Source: CAYYWP01 sp050176585 (lineage in GTDB: Bacteria > Desulfobacterota > Binatia > HRBIN30 > CADEER01). From it: a stretch of 64,000 bases of DNA. The translations under genes and the position numbers were made by a program. The number at the start of each line of letters is the position of its first letter. The stretch's first letter is position 1. The stretch is taken from positions 1 to 64,000 of the forward strand of contig JBFXHX010000008.1 of assembly GCA_050176585.1 (NCBI GenBank), in the 5' to 3' direction. A model generated the notes under the pieces. The model saw only the letters and a list, made by a program, of their open reading frames with translations. It made no database searches and was not told the DNA's origin. Shown piece by piece: positions 35,465 through 44,174 of this stretch.

Positions 35465-36202
35465 TCAGCTGCACGTGGCGGCGAGCGGCGTATCGACGCC
35501 TTCGAGCAGCGCGCGCAGGCGCGCCGCGAACAGCGGGCCCTGCCCGGTGTCCTCGTGTTTGAAGTAGATGAAGACGTCCCGCCAATTGGCGGCTGCGTTC
35601 TGAATCCGCGCTGCGGCTTCGGCCAGATCGGCGTCGGTGTACTCGGGCTGGCGCAGGCGGAAGTAGCCGAAGTCCGCCGTGACCTCGAGCGGCACGTTGC
35701 GCTCGGGCGCTTCGACCACGCAGAGCGCGACGCCGAAGCGGCGCAGCGTGTCGTAGACCTCGTCCGTGAACCAGGTCGGGTTGCGGAACTCGAACGCGAC
35801 CCGGAAGCCCTCCGGCATCTGGTGCAGGAAGTCCTCGAGGCGGGGCGTGTCGCGCTTCAAGAAGGGCGGAAGCTGGAAGAGCAGCGCGCCGAGCTTGTGC
35901 TTCAGCGCGCGCGCCGTGTCGCAAAAGTCGACGGCCGCGTCGGCGGCATCGCGCAACCGCAGGTCGTGCGTGATGCGGCGCGGCGCCTTCAGCGTGAAGG
36001 TGAAATGGTCGGGCGTCTCCTTGGCCCAGCTCTGCAGCTGACGGACGCTCGCCATGCGATAGAACGTGTAATTGATCTCCACCGCGGCGAAGCGCTCCGC
36101 GTAGTAGCGCAGCATCTCGCCATCGGGAAGCGACGCGGGATAGAATCCGCCCTTCCAGTGCTTGTAGCTATAGCCGGACGTCCCGATCCAGTACGTGGCC
36201 AT
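35465..36202 (-). CDS. DUF72 domain protein
   Basis: 245 residues from ATG 36202 (MATYWIGTSGYSYKHWKGGFYP). TIM-barrel-like DUF72 motifs: the opening IGTSGYSYKHW, VEINYTFYR, LGALLFQLPP, VAFEFRNPTWF and FIYFKHEDTG. Widespread but of unproven function; YecE of E. coli belongs here. A longer start at 36235 is possible. Follows the first acyl-CoA dehydrogenase gene by 100 bases and need not share its function. Confidence 0.9.
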   Translation of the reverse strand: MATYWIGTSGYSYKHWKGGFYPASLPDGEMLRYYAERFAAVEINYTFYRMASVRQLQSWAKETPDHFTFTLKAPRRITHDLRLRDAADAAVDFCDTARALKHKLGALLFQLPPFLKRDTPRLEDFLHQMPEGFRVAFEFRNPTWFTDEVYDTLRRFGVALCVVEAPERNVPLEVTADFGYFRLRQPEYTDADLAEAAARIQNAAANWRDVFIYFKHEDTGQGPLFAARLRALLEGVDTPLAATCS

Positions 36203-36302
36203 GTCCTCGTGGTGTAGCACGCCGCTCAGCGTCATCTCAATGACGACTGCCGCAAACGGCTGTGTTTGGGGGGCTTGACGGCGCGCGCCGGGCCCGAGCG
36301 AT

Positions 36303-37517
36303 TCAGTTCAATTCCTTGTTCGAGTATCCCAGAATGCGCCGCGCGACGATCATCAGGTTGATTTGTTGCGTGCCCTCGAAGATGTCGTTGATCTTTGCAT
36401 CGCGCATCCACTTCTCCAGCAGTAGCTTGCGCGAATAGCCGAGCGGGCCGAGGAGCTCCACCGCCTTCTGCGTCACGTGCGTGACCGCCAGCCCTGCTTT
36501 GGCCTTGCACATGGACGCTTCGAGGTTGTTCCGCAACCCGCGGTCCATCATCCACGCGGCGCGCCAGGTGAGGAGCCGCGCGGCCTGCAGGTTGGCTTCC
36601 ATGTCCATGTAATCGCGCTCGACCGCGGTCAGCGCGTGCAGCGGCGCGTCATAGCGGATCACCACGCCGGCTTGGGCGAGCGCGTCGCGGACGAAGTCCA
36701 CGGCGGCGCGGCCGATGCCGATGGCGCTGGCCGCCACCACCGGACGCGTGGCGTCGAAGGTCGCCATCACCCCTTTGAACCCGGCGCTGGATTCGCGCTG
36801 CACCGCGGCGCTGCCGAGCAGGTTATCGAGCGGAATGCGGCAGTTCTCCAGCGCCAGCTCGGCGGTATCGGAGACACGGATCCCGAGCTTGTCTTCGACC
36901 CGGGTCACCGCGATGCCCGGCGTCCCGGCCTCGACCACGAACGCCTTGATGCCGGCCCGCCCGGCTGAACGATCGACGGTCGCCCAGACGACCACGAAGC
37001 CGCCGGACTGCAGTGCACGCTGGCCGCTGGTGCAGAAGATTTTGGTGCCGTTCAGCACCCACTGATCGCCGTCGCGCACGGCCGTGGTCGTGATCGCGGC
37101 CGAGTCGGAACCGCAACCCGGCTCGGTGATCGCCATGCCAGCCCACTTGGGCTCGCCCTCGCGGAAACGCGCCAGGAAGCGCGCCCGCTGGGCTTCCGTG
37201 CCGGCCGCCAACACCGCCGCGCCGCCGAGCCCGGCGTTGGGAATGCTCAGATACAGCCCGGCATCCCCCCACGACAGCTCCTCGATCGAGATCACGCTGC
37301 GCATACTGCGCCCCTCGGTCAGCGCGTCGCTCGGCGACTTCTCCCCGAACTGCGCCGCCTGACGCGAGAAGTTCCACATCAGCTCATGCCACTCGCGTGG
37401 GTCGGCATGCTCGCGCTCGTCGTACTCGCGCGAGATCGGACGCATCGTCTGCTCCGCCAGGAGGTGCATGTTCTCCCGATAGTTTTCGGTTTCGGGAGCG
37501 AGCTCGAAATCGATCAT
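36303..37517 (-). CDS. Acyl-CoA dehydrogenase (catalytically complete)
   Basis: 404 residues with GGAGG five bases before the ATG. FAD-binding motif AITEPGCGSDSAAITTTA, and the C-terminal region RDAKINDIFEGTQQINLMIVARRIL contains the catalytic glutamate of the (I/L)(F/Y)EGT motif. It would desaturate an acyl-CoA at C2-C3 and pass electrons to ETF. Placed 31 bases after a second, shorter dehydrogenase gene under the same TetR regulator; the pair may make one mixed complex. Confidence 0.93.
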   Translation of the reverse strand: MIDFELAPETENYRENMHLLAEQTMRPISREYDEREHADPREWHELMWNFSRQAAQFGEKSPSDALTEGRSMRSVISIEELSWGDAGLYLSIPNAGLGGAAVLAAGTEAQRARFLARFREGEPKWAGMAITEPGCGSDSAAITTTAVRDGDQWVLNGTKIFCTSGQRALQSGGFVVVWATVDRSAGRAGIKAFVVEAGTPGIAVTRVEDKLGIRVSDTAELALENCRIPLDNLLGSAAVQRESSAGFKGVMATFDATRPVVAASAIGIGRAAVDFVRDALAQAGVVIRYDAPLHALTAVERDYMDMEANLQAARLLTWRAAWMMDRGLRNNLEASMCKAKAGLAVTHVTQKAVELLGPLGYSRKLLLEKWMRDAKINDIFEGTQQINLMIVARRILGYSNKELN

Positions 37518-37548
37518 GGATCCTCCCCGAACCGCTGTTCGGTCAGCC

Positions 37549-38631
37549 TCACGCGATCGCCAGGCCGTCGAGCACCGCGAAGCCGCGCGCGTTGCGCAGG
37601 AACAGCTCGACGAGGTGCGATCGCACGTAGCCGTGGCCGCCGAGCACCTGCACGGCGTTGTCAGCGACCATCAACGCCGTGCTCGCCGCGTATCGCTTGG
37701 CGAGATTCGCCTCGCGGGTGGCATCGCCCCCGCGGTCGACCTTCCACGCCGCCTCCCAGGTGAGCAGCCGCGCGGCGTCGATCTCGATAGCCATCTCCGC
37801 CAGCATGAACGCGATCGCCTGCTTCTGCGCGATGAAGACGCCGAAGGCCTTCCGCTCCTTCGCGTAGTCGCGCGCGTATTCGAACGCGGCGCGCGCCACG
37901 CCGATGGCCAGCGCCGCCAGCGCCACGCGCATGCGGTTCAACAGCGGCGTCACCTCCCCGCGCAGCTCCGCCGACACGGGCAGCGCGCAATCGCGGAACT
38001 GAACCTCGTAGGTCCGCAGCGCCTTCAGCCCCATGTTCGACTCGGGCCCGACCGCGGTCACGCCCGCGGCGCCGCGCGGCACCAGAAAGGCGCTCAAACC
38101 CTCGGGCGTCCGGGCGTACACCACCACGTGCTGCGCGTCGGCGGCCAGCGGCACGCAGCACTTCGCACCGTTCAGGACGATGCGGCCATCCTCGCGGGTG
38201 GCAGTGGTGGCGCAAGCGCGCGCGTCGAACGCAAAGCTCGGCTCGAGCAACGCCGCGGTGCCCGCGGCGAACTGGGCAGCTGCATACGCCGGCAGGACCT
38301 CTCGTTGCTGCGCCTCGGTACCGAGCTCGATCACGGGATACGTCGCGAGCCGCGGCGCCATAATATGTAGCGCGAGCGACAGATCGCCCCACGCGAGCTC
38401 CTCACAAATGAGCGCGCTGGTCACCGCCGAGCGCGGCTCGCCAGAGCCGCCGTACGCCTCCGGTATGGTCGCCTGCACTAGGCCCAGCTCCCACCCCTGC
38501 TGGATCACCGGCTCCGGAACGGCGCCGCTCTCGTCCGCGGCGCGCGCGGCGGGGCGCATGCGTTCGCGCGCAAAGTCGGCCACCGTGTCGCGGATCAGCA
38601 GCTGCTCTTCGCTGGGCTCGAAACTCACCAT
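37549..38631 (-). CDS. Acyl-CoA dehydrogenase-like protein lacking the usual catalytic glutamate
   Basis: 360 residues, about 20-40 shorter than typical. N-terminal and middle domains are normal (ICEELAWGDLSLALHIMAPRLATYP; VQVLGGHGYVRSHLVELFLRNARGFAVLDGLAIA end). Where other members have a YEGT or FEGT motif, this one has VLDGLAIA and stops, so the glutamate is replaced by aspartate and the last helix is missing. In mycobacterial FadE pairs only one subunit keeps the base and the two form a heterotetramer; the adjacent complete gene suggests the same here. AGGAGG eight bases before the ATG. Confidence 0.9.
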   Translation of the reverse strand: MVSFEPSEEQLLIRDTVADFARERMRPAARAADESGAVPEPVIQQGWELGLVQATIPEAYGGSGEPRSAVTSALICEELAWGDLSLALHIMAPRLATYPVIELGTEAQQREVLPAYAAAQFAAGTAALLEPSFAFDARACATTATREDGRIVLNGAKCCVPLAADAQHVVVYARTPEGLSAFLVPRGAAGVTAVGPESNMGLKALRTYEVQFRDCALPVSAELRGEVTPLLNRMRVALAALAIGVARAAFEYARDYAKERKAFGVFIAQKQAIAFMLAEMAIEIDAARLLTWEAAWKVDRGGDATREANLAKRYAASTALMVADNAVQVLGGHGYVRSHLVELFLRNARGFAVLDGLAIA

Positions 38632-39263
38632 GGCGGCGTCCTCCTACTGCGTGGCTTCGGAGCGGCGAGCCACCCGAGATAGCCGTCGAGAAACGCGTGC
38701 AAATGCGCGCCGAGATCGATGCGCTCGGGATCCTGGTAGTACTGGATCTCGGCCCCCATCACTGCCCCGGCGTACACGCCAGCGGCCGTGGCTGCCGCGA
38801 CGTCGGCGCGAAAGGCACCGCGGCGTTGTCCAATCTCGATGATGTCCGCCAGGGTGGCGCGAAACCGGCGCATCATGTCGCGGAATTGCGCCGACAGCTC
38901 GGCGTTCGTGTCCAGCGCCTCGACCATGAGGGTCACGATCAATCGGCGGTGGTTCGTGCGCGTGGCGTGCTCGAGGCATACCTCCGTCACCCGGCGCAGG
39001 GCCGTCGCCGCGTCCTCGACCATCGCGAGATCGCGCGCCACCCGGCGCTCGAACTGGCTCACGCGGTTCTGCACGGCCGCGAAGAGCAGCGCCTCCTTGT
39101 CCTTGAAGTGGTAGTAGATGGCGCCCTTGGTCAGGCCGGCGGCCTTCGCGATCCGGTCGATCGATGCGCCCTGGTAGCCGTAGCGGGCGAAGCAGTCGAT
39201 CGCGATGTCCATCAGCTCGCGCCGCCCGTTCTCGCCCCTTCCGGCCCGCACCAATTCGGCCAT
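38625..39263 (-). CDS. TetR family transcriptional regulator
   Basis: 212 residues. N-terminal helix-turn-helix (ASIDRIAKAAGLTKGAIYYHF, residues about 33-53) and a helical ligand domain (EVCLEHATRTNHRRLIVTLMVEALD). The stop overlaps the start of the second dehydrogenase gene by 7 bases (ATGGTGA), so the regulator and both dehydrogenases form one operon. The ATG forms the end of a perfect palindrome at 39261-39280, probably its own operator. No ribosome site is visible upstream, so the message may be leaderless. Confidence 0.93.
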   Translation of the reverse strand: MAELVRAGRGENGRRELMDIAIDCFARYGYQGASIDRIAKAAGLTKGAIYYHFKDKEALLFAAVQNRVSQFERRVARDLAMVEDAATALRRVTEVCLEHATRTNHRRLIVTLMVEALDTNAELSAQFRDMMRRFRATLADIIEIGQRRGAFRADVAAATAAGVYAGAVMGAEIQYYQDPERIDLGAHLHAFLDGYLGWLAAPKPRSRRTPPW

Positions 39264-39280
39264 ACTGAACGTTCAGTATG
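39261..39280. promoter_or_regulatory. Probable TetR operator
   Basis: A perfect 20-bp palindrome with half-sites CATACTGAAC and GTTCAGTATG. It starts exactly at the regulator's start codon, so a bound TetR dimer would block RNA polymerase at or just upstream of the translation start. It is the most symmetric short site I saw in the window and matches the size of TetR-family operators. Confidence 0.75.
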
Positions 39281-39633
39281 TGGACGGGTCCGCTCAGTCA
39301 AGCGAGGTGCGCAAGCCTTCGCTGTAGGCTGCCCCTGTGGCGGCCCGGCGCGCAGAAGCCGCTTCGTCGAGGTCCATCGGTTCACCGCGCTGTACCGGAA
39401 CGAATGACATTCCCCACCTCCGTTGCCCCGCGTAGGGCGTGTAACCGCGGCGGAGCTGGGCGCGGGCGAACTGCAGACCCCCACGCCGCTGCTCGCACGA
39501 AGAGGCGCGCTGGGCGCGTCGGGTCGACACAGGGCCGGCGGACTGCACCGAAGGTGGAGAGCTGCACCGCAGAGAGGTGGCCGCGCAGGCGACCCGTCCA
39601 AACCGGGGGCGGCGTTTCTGCTATACGCGGCCT
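39264..39633. other. 370-base intergenic region between tetR and asnS
   Basis: Divergent regulatory space. Apart from the TetR palindrome at its left end I find no ORF, repeat or RNA. The asnS start at 39634 has no strong ribosome site (CTATACGCGGCCT precedes it). Confidence 0.4.
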
Positions 39634-40935
39634 ATGAGCAACGCGCCCTGGGTCTACATCGAGGACATCGCCGCGCACGAGGGTCAGACCGTCACCTTGA
39701 AAGGCTGGCTCTACAACAAGCGGTCGAGCGGCAAGCTGCACTTTCTGCTGGTGCGCGACGGCACCGGCATTCTCCAGTGCGTCATGTTCAAGAAGGACGT
39801 GCCCGCCGACCAGTTCGCGCTGGCCGACCACCTGCCGCAGGAGTCCTCGGTCATCGTCACCGGCGTCGTCCGCAAGGACGAACGCGCCCCCCTCGGATAT
39901 GAGCTGGGCGTCACACAGCTCGAGGTCGCCGCGCTCGCGGAGGAGTATCCGATCACGCCCAAAGAGCACGGGGTCGCCTTCCTGCTCGACCACCGCCACC
40001 TCTGGGTCCGCTCGGCCCGCCAGCACGCGGTGCTGCGCATCCGCAGCGAGCTGATCCGCGCCTGCCGCGACTATTTCGACTCGCGCGGTTTCGTGCTCTT
40101 CGACTCGCCGATCCTGACGCCCTCGGCCTGCGAAGGCACCACCACGCTGTTCACGACGCCGTACTTCGACGACACGGCCTACCTCACCCAGAGCGGGCAG
40201 TTGTACGCCGAGGCCGGCGCCATGGCGTTCGGAAAGGTGTACTGCTTCGGGCCGACCTTTCGCGCCGAGAAGTCCAAAACCCGCCGCCACCTGATGGAGT
40301 TCTGGATGATCGAGCCCGAGGTGGCGTTCATGGACCTGGCCGGAGACATGGAGCTCGCGGAGGATTTCGTGTCCACGGTCGTGCAGCGCGTGGTGGCCAC
40401 GCGCCGGCGCGAGCTCGAAACCCTCGAGCGCGACATCAGCGCGCTCGAGCGCGTGCGCCCGCCGTTCCCCCGCATCAGCTACGGCGAGGCGATCCAGCTG
40501 CTGCAAAAGAAGGGTTTCGCGATCGAATGGGGCGCGGACTTCGGCGGCGACGAGGAAACCGCGATCTCGGAAGAGTTCGATCGCCCGGTCCTGGTGCATC
40601 GCTACCCGGTCGAGATGAAGGCGTTCTACATGAAAGCCGATCCGGTCGATCCGCGGCTCGCGCTCTGCGTCGACATGCTGGCCCCCGAAGGCTACGGCGA
40701 GATCATCGGCGGCGGGCAGCGCGAGGACGACCTCAACGCGCTGCGCGACAAGATCCGGCAGCACAATCTGCCCGAGGAGGCGTTCGGCTGGTACGTCGAC
40801 CTGCGCCGTTACGGGTCCACGCCGCACGCGGGATTCGGCATGGGCATCGAACGCGTCGTCGCCTGGATCTGCGGCCTGAGCCACGTCCGCGAGACGATCC
40901 CGTTTCCGCGCATGCTGGAACGGCTCACGCCATAG
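39634..40935 (+). CDS. asnS: Asparaginyl-tRNA synthetase
   Basis: 433 residues from ATG 39634. N-terminal OB-fold anticodon domain (VTLKGWLYNKRSSGKLHFLLVRDGTG), then the class II core: motif 1 region DSRGFVLFDSPILTP, motif 2 (FGPTFRAEKSKTRRHLMEFWMIEPE) and motif 3 (GFGMGIERVVAWICGL). The TRRHL segment with HLMEFWMIE favours asparagine over aspartate or lysine. Essential for charging tRNA-Asn. Confidence 0.93.
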   Translation: MSNAPWVYIEDIAAHEGQTVTLKGWLYNKRSSGKLHFLLVRDGTGILQCVMFKKDVPADQFALADHLPQESSVIVTGVVRKDERAPLGYELGVTQLEVAALAEEYPITPKEHGVAFLLDHRHLWVRSARQHAVLRIRSELIRACRDYFDSRGFVLFDSPILTPSACEGTTTLFTTPYFDDTAYLTQSGQLYAEAGAMAFGKVYCFGPTFRAEKSKTRRHLMEFWMIEPEVAFMDLAGDMELAEDFVSTVVQRVVATRRRELETLERDISALERVRPPFPRISYGEAIQLLQKKGFAIEWGADFGGDEETAISEEFDRPVLVHRYPVEMKAFYMKADPVDPRLALCVDMLAPEGYGEIIGGGQREDDLNALRDKIRQHNLPEEAFGWYVDLRRYGSTPHAGFGMGIERVVAWICGLSHVRETIPFPRMLERLTP

Positions 40936-41284
40936 GCCGCCCGCATAGGACCACGCTCCGGTTGGCGCTCAACGCCGTCCGCCAGGTAGCGCCCACGCCG
41001 CCGCCCCCTACGCGGTCGGCAGGTTCCGTGTAGCTGCGGCCGTCTGTGGCCGCACGGCATCGCGCAGCCATGCCCGGGGCAGGGCTTGGCAACAGGTGCG
41101 GCGGCGTCTGCGCGGGCGCGGCAGCACATCCGCCGCGCGCCACCCACCGGCGGCGCTTCCGCGCCGCCGTGCGGGCACGGCTCCCGCGGCTACATTCGGA
41201 TGCGGCGTACAGCTTAACCGCGCCACCCCTGCTCCACCGCCCTGACTTGACCCCCTGAACGCGCCTCCATATGTACCTGCACCG
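40936..41284. other. 349-base gap after asnS holding repeat copy B
   Basis: The first 93 bases carry nothing recognisable. Copy B of the dispersed element fills 41029-41194. The remaining 90 bases precede the small ORF at 41285 and show no clear promoter. Confidence 0.5.
41029..41194 (+). repeat. Dispersed palindromic element, copy B
   Basis: 166 bp with the clearest ends: TGTAGCTGCGG at the left and CCGCGGCTACA at the right, inverse of each other with one mismatch. Hairpin 1 is partly decayed (GGCATCGC at 41056, GCCATGCC at 41067); hairpin 2 is a perfect 9-bp stem (CGGCGGCGC at 41148, GCGCCGCCG at 41161, loop TTCC). Same orientation as copies A and D. Confidence 0.8.
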
Positions 41285-41500
41285 ATGGCAGCAGGTGCTT
41301 CCCAAGCGTTCGCGCTGATCCGGATCCCGCGCGGCCAAACGCGCCCGAGCGAAGACGAGTTGCGCGCCGCACTGCAGAAGGATCGCGAGCGCCTGCGTCA
41401 TCCGGCGCCGTCCGCGCCCACGGATCTGCAAGTCGCCGGGCCGTACATGGTCACGGTCAATGGCGCCGAGCTGGACGAATACGTGGTGTGGGAGCGCTAG
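41285..41500 (+). CDS. Small hypothetical protein
   Basis: 71 residues: an opening MAAGASQAFALIRIPRG, a charged helix (SEDELRAALQKDRERLRHP), and VAGPYMVTVNGAELDEYVVWER. Balanced composition, unlike the Arg/Ala-rich shadow frames around it, suggests real coding. No motif recognised and no clear ribosome site. Sits between asnS and the acyl-CoA synthetase gene. Confidence 0.5.
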   Translation: MAAGASQAFALIRIPRGQTRPSEDELRAALQKDRERLRHPAPSAPTDLQVAGPYMVTVNGAELDEYVVWER

Positions 41501-41544
41501 CGCGTTCGCCGGAGATACTCGCCGTGCGGGCGCCCGCCTCGACC

Positions 41545-41615
41545 TGACCCTCTCGCGGGGAGAGGCGGCCAGCGTAGGACCTCCCCTCCGCGCGGACGGA
41601 GCGGTGAGAGGGTGA
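41545..41615. repeat. CCCTCTC-type inverted repeat region
   Basis: TGACCCTCTC at 41545 is nearly inverse to GAGAGGGTGA at 41606; inside is a second hairpin (CCTCTC at 41549, GAGAGG at 41560). It lies just before the acyl-CoA synthetase start and resembles the CCCTCTCC/GGAGAGGG intergenic motifs common in GC-rich genomes. Confidence 0.45.
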
Positions 41616-41640
41616 ATCGGTCAGCGGTGTCGGCCGCGGT

Positions 41641-43305
41641 GTGCGAGTGACCAATACCACGTTCAACCTCGCCGAGATCAGCGAAGCTATCGCCGCGGCG
41701 ATTCCCGAGCGCGAGTGCCTGGTCTTTCGCGACCGGCGCTTCTCGTGGGCGGCGTTCAACGAACGCACGCGCCGGCTCGGCAACTACCTCGCCGGCCGCG
41801 GTCTCGGGTGCCATCGCGAGCGCGCGAGCCTGCGCGGCTTCGAGTCCGGGCAGGATCACATCGGCATCTACCTGCACAATTGCAACGAGTACCTGGAAGC
41901 CATGCTGGGCGCCTACAAGGCGCGCGTCGCCCCGTTCAACGTCAACTACCGCTACGTCGAAGACGAGTTGCTCTATCTGTTCCGGGATGCGGAGCCGCGC
42001 GCGCTGGTGTACCACGCCCGCTTCGCGCCCAACGTCGCGCGCCTGCGCGCGGCGCTGCCGAACCTCAGCGTGCTCTTGCAGGTCGCCGACGAGTCCGGCC
42101 ACGCGCTCCTGCCCGGCGCGGTCGACTACGAGGAAGCGCTGGCAGCCTCATCGCCGGCGCGACCGCCGGTCGCGCTGTCCGGCGACGATCTCTACATCCT
42201 GTACACCGGCGGCACGACGGGCATGCCGAAGGGCGTGCTGTGGCGCCAGGAGGACATCTTCTTCGGCGGCGTCGGCGGCGGCCCGATGCTCGGCGAGCAG
42301 TACGCCAGCGTCGAAGCGGTCGCCGAGGGTGCCCGCAGCGGCGACCTGCGCATCTGCCCGGCGCCGCCGCTGATGCACGGCGCGGCGCACTGGATGGCGC
42401 TCCTCACCATGCACCAGGGCGGCACCGTGGTGATCCAGAGTCGCCCGGAACGGCTGGACGCTGAAGACATCTGGTCGACGATCGAGCGCGAGCGCGTGCG
42501 CCTGCTGGTCATCGTCGGCGACGCCTTCGCGCGCCCACTGCTGGACGAGCTGGAGCGCCAGTCGTACGATCTCTCGCAGCTCGCCGTGCTGGTGTCCGGC
42601 GGCGCCATCCTGACTCCGGCGCTGAAAGAAGCCCTGCTCCAGCGGCTGCCGCAGATGGTGATCATCGATGGGTTCGGGGCTTCGGAATCCGGCGGCATGG
42701 GCCAGCACGTTTCCATGTCGGGCCAACCCGCCACCACCGGATCGTTCAGAATGAACGAGCAGGCGCTGGTGCTCAAAGAGGACTTCAGCGGGCCGGTGTC
42801 GCCTGGCAGCGGCGAGACCGGCTGGCTCGCCCGCCGCGAGCGCGTGCCGCTCGGGTACTACAAAGACCCGGAAAAGACGGCCAAGACGTTTCCCGAGATC
42901 GGGGGCGTGCGCTACGCCGTGCCGGGTGATCACGCCACGGTGGACGCCGACGGCGCGATCACCGTGCTGGGGCGCGGCTCGGTGTCCATCAACTCCGGCG
43001 GCGAGAAGATCTACCCAGAGGAGGTCGAGAAGGCGCTCAAGCATCACCCCGGCGTGTACGACGCGGTAGTCGTCGGCACGCCGCACGAGCGCTTCGGCGA
43101 ACAAGTCACCGCGCTCGTACAAGCGCGGCCGGGCCATGTACCGAGCCGCGAAGAGCTCACCGCTGTCGCGGCCCGGCAGCTCGCCGGCTACAAGCTGCCG
43201 CGGGCGATCGTCTTCGTCGAGGCGGTCGTTCGCAGCCCGTCGGGAAAAGCGGACTACCGGTGGGCCCGCCAGCTCGCGCGAGCGCGGCTCGGCCTCGGCG
43301 AGTGA
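41641..43305 (+). CDS. Acyl-CoA synthetase (AMP-forming)
   Basis: 554 residues from GTG 41641. Adenylate-forming motifs in order: P-loop YTGGTTGMPKGVLW near residue 186, GFGASESGG, GDHATVDADG, SINSGGEKIYPEEVEKAL, and the catalytic lysine in SPSGKADYRWAR near the end. It activates a carboxylic acid to its CoA ester. The HERAS...QDHIGIYLHN insertion near residue 60-80 is unusual. Overall closest in style to the FadD-type synthetases for bulky or sterol-derived acids, but the substrate cannot be set. Near the acyl-CoA dehydrogenase pair. Confidence 0.92.
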   Translation: MRVTNTTFNLAEISEAIAAAIPERECLVFRDRRFSWAAFNERTRRLGNYLAGRGLGCHRERASLRGFESGQDHIGIYLHNCNEYLEAMLGAYKARVAPFNVNYRYVEDELLYLFRDAEPRALVYHARFAPNVARLRAALPNLSVLLQVADESGHALLPGAVDYEEALAASSPARPPVALSGDDLYILYTGGTTGMPKGVLWRQEDIFFGGVGGGPMLGEQYASVEAVAEGARSGDLRICPAPPLMHGAAHWMALLTMHQGGTVVIQSRPERLDAEDIWSTIERERVRLLVIVGDAFARPLLDELERQSYDLSQLAVLVSGGAILTPALKEALLQRLPQMVIIDGFGASESGGMGQHVSMSGQPATTGSFRMNEQALVLKEDFSGPVSPGSGETGWLARRERVPLGYYKDPEKTAKTFPEIGGVRYAVPGDHATVDADGAITVLGRGSVSINSGGEKIYPEEVEKALKHHPGVYDAVVVGTPHERFGEQVTALVQARPGHVPSREELTAVAARQLAGYKLPRAIVFVEAVVRSPSGKADYRWARQLARARLGLGE

Positions 43306-43341
43306 ACGTCCCGCCCCCCTCCTCCCACGGTTCCCGCTGCC

Positions 43342-44004
43342 ATGGCTCTGCTGGCTTTCGATCTCGATGGCGTCCTCTACTCTTCCGAGCCGTTTCTGGG
43401 CGACGCCTATCGCGAAGCGATCGAGGCGGTGCACGCTCGTCACCCGTCGGCGTTCGCACGCGTGCCTACCACCCACGAGATCCTCGCCCACGTCGGATGG
43501 ACCCTGCCGGTGATCTTCGCGAACCTCTTCCCCGGCGTGGATCCCGACGCGCTGACGGACTTGCACGCCTCGACGCTCGAGGTGATCTGCCGGCGGGTGG
43601 CCGGCCGCGAAGGCGTGCTGTACGAGGGCGTGCCCGCGGTGCTGCGCGCTGTGCGCGCCGACGGCCACCAGCTCGCCGTGGCGTCCAACGGGCGCGCGCG
43701 ATACATCGAGAGCGTGCTCGCGACGTACGACCTCGCGGACCTGTTCCTGCCGCGCGTCACTGCCGACGAGGTCGGCGATAAGGTCGCCATCCTGCGCCAC
43801 TACGTAAATGCGGTCGGCGTGAGCCCCACCCGCGCCGTGATGATCGGGGACCGCGCCAGCGATGTCGAAGCGGCGCGCGCGGTCGGCTGCCCGTTCATCG
43901 GCTGCGACTATGGCCACGGCCACCGCGACGAGATCGAGGCAGCCGGCCCCCTGATCCAAGATTTCGCCGCGCTCCCCGACACGGTTGCCGCCCTGCTGCG
44001 CTGA
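43342..44004 (+). CDS. HAD-like hydrolase
   Basis: 220 residues. Motif I FDLDGVLY near residue 6 with nucleophile and acid aspartates, motif II region AVASNGRARY, motif III lysine (VGDKVAIL) and motif IV VMIGDRASDVEAAR. Cap domain of about 70 residues between motif I and II. Likely a phosphatase of the phosphoglycolate phosphatase type. 36 bases after the acyl-CoA synthetase gene, so perhaps in the same transcript. Confidence 0.88.
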   Translation: MALLAFDLDGVLYSSEPFLGDAYREAIEAVHARHPSAFARVPTTHEILAHVGWTLPVIFANLFPGVDPDALTDLHASTLEVICRRVAGREGVLYEGVPAVLRAVRADGHQLAVASNGRARYIESVLATYDLADLFLPRVTADEVGDKVAILRHYVNAVGVSPTRAVMIGDRASDVEAARAVGCPFIGCDYGHGHRDEIEAAGPLIQDFAALPDTVAALLR

Positions 44005-44174
44005 TCAGCCGCCGCCGCGCCTTCGGCACGTCCACGCTCGCATAGGATCAGGCATACTCCGCGGTCGCCGCACCTACGTGTCCGTGCGCGCGCGCCGCGC
44101 GCGCGGTGGACGGTTGCGCCGCTCGTGCAGGCGCAGGTGTCTGCGTGCGTTCGCGGCTCAGCTAAATCCGCGCC

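Noticed and set aside
44085..44125. GC-alternating run CGCGCGCGCCGCGCGCGCG between the HAD and GST genes
   Set aside because: Self-complementary only because of simple CG alternation; ends and other hairpin of the repeat family are missing, so not counted as a copy.
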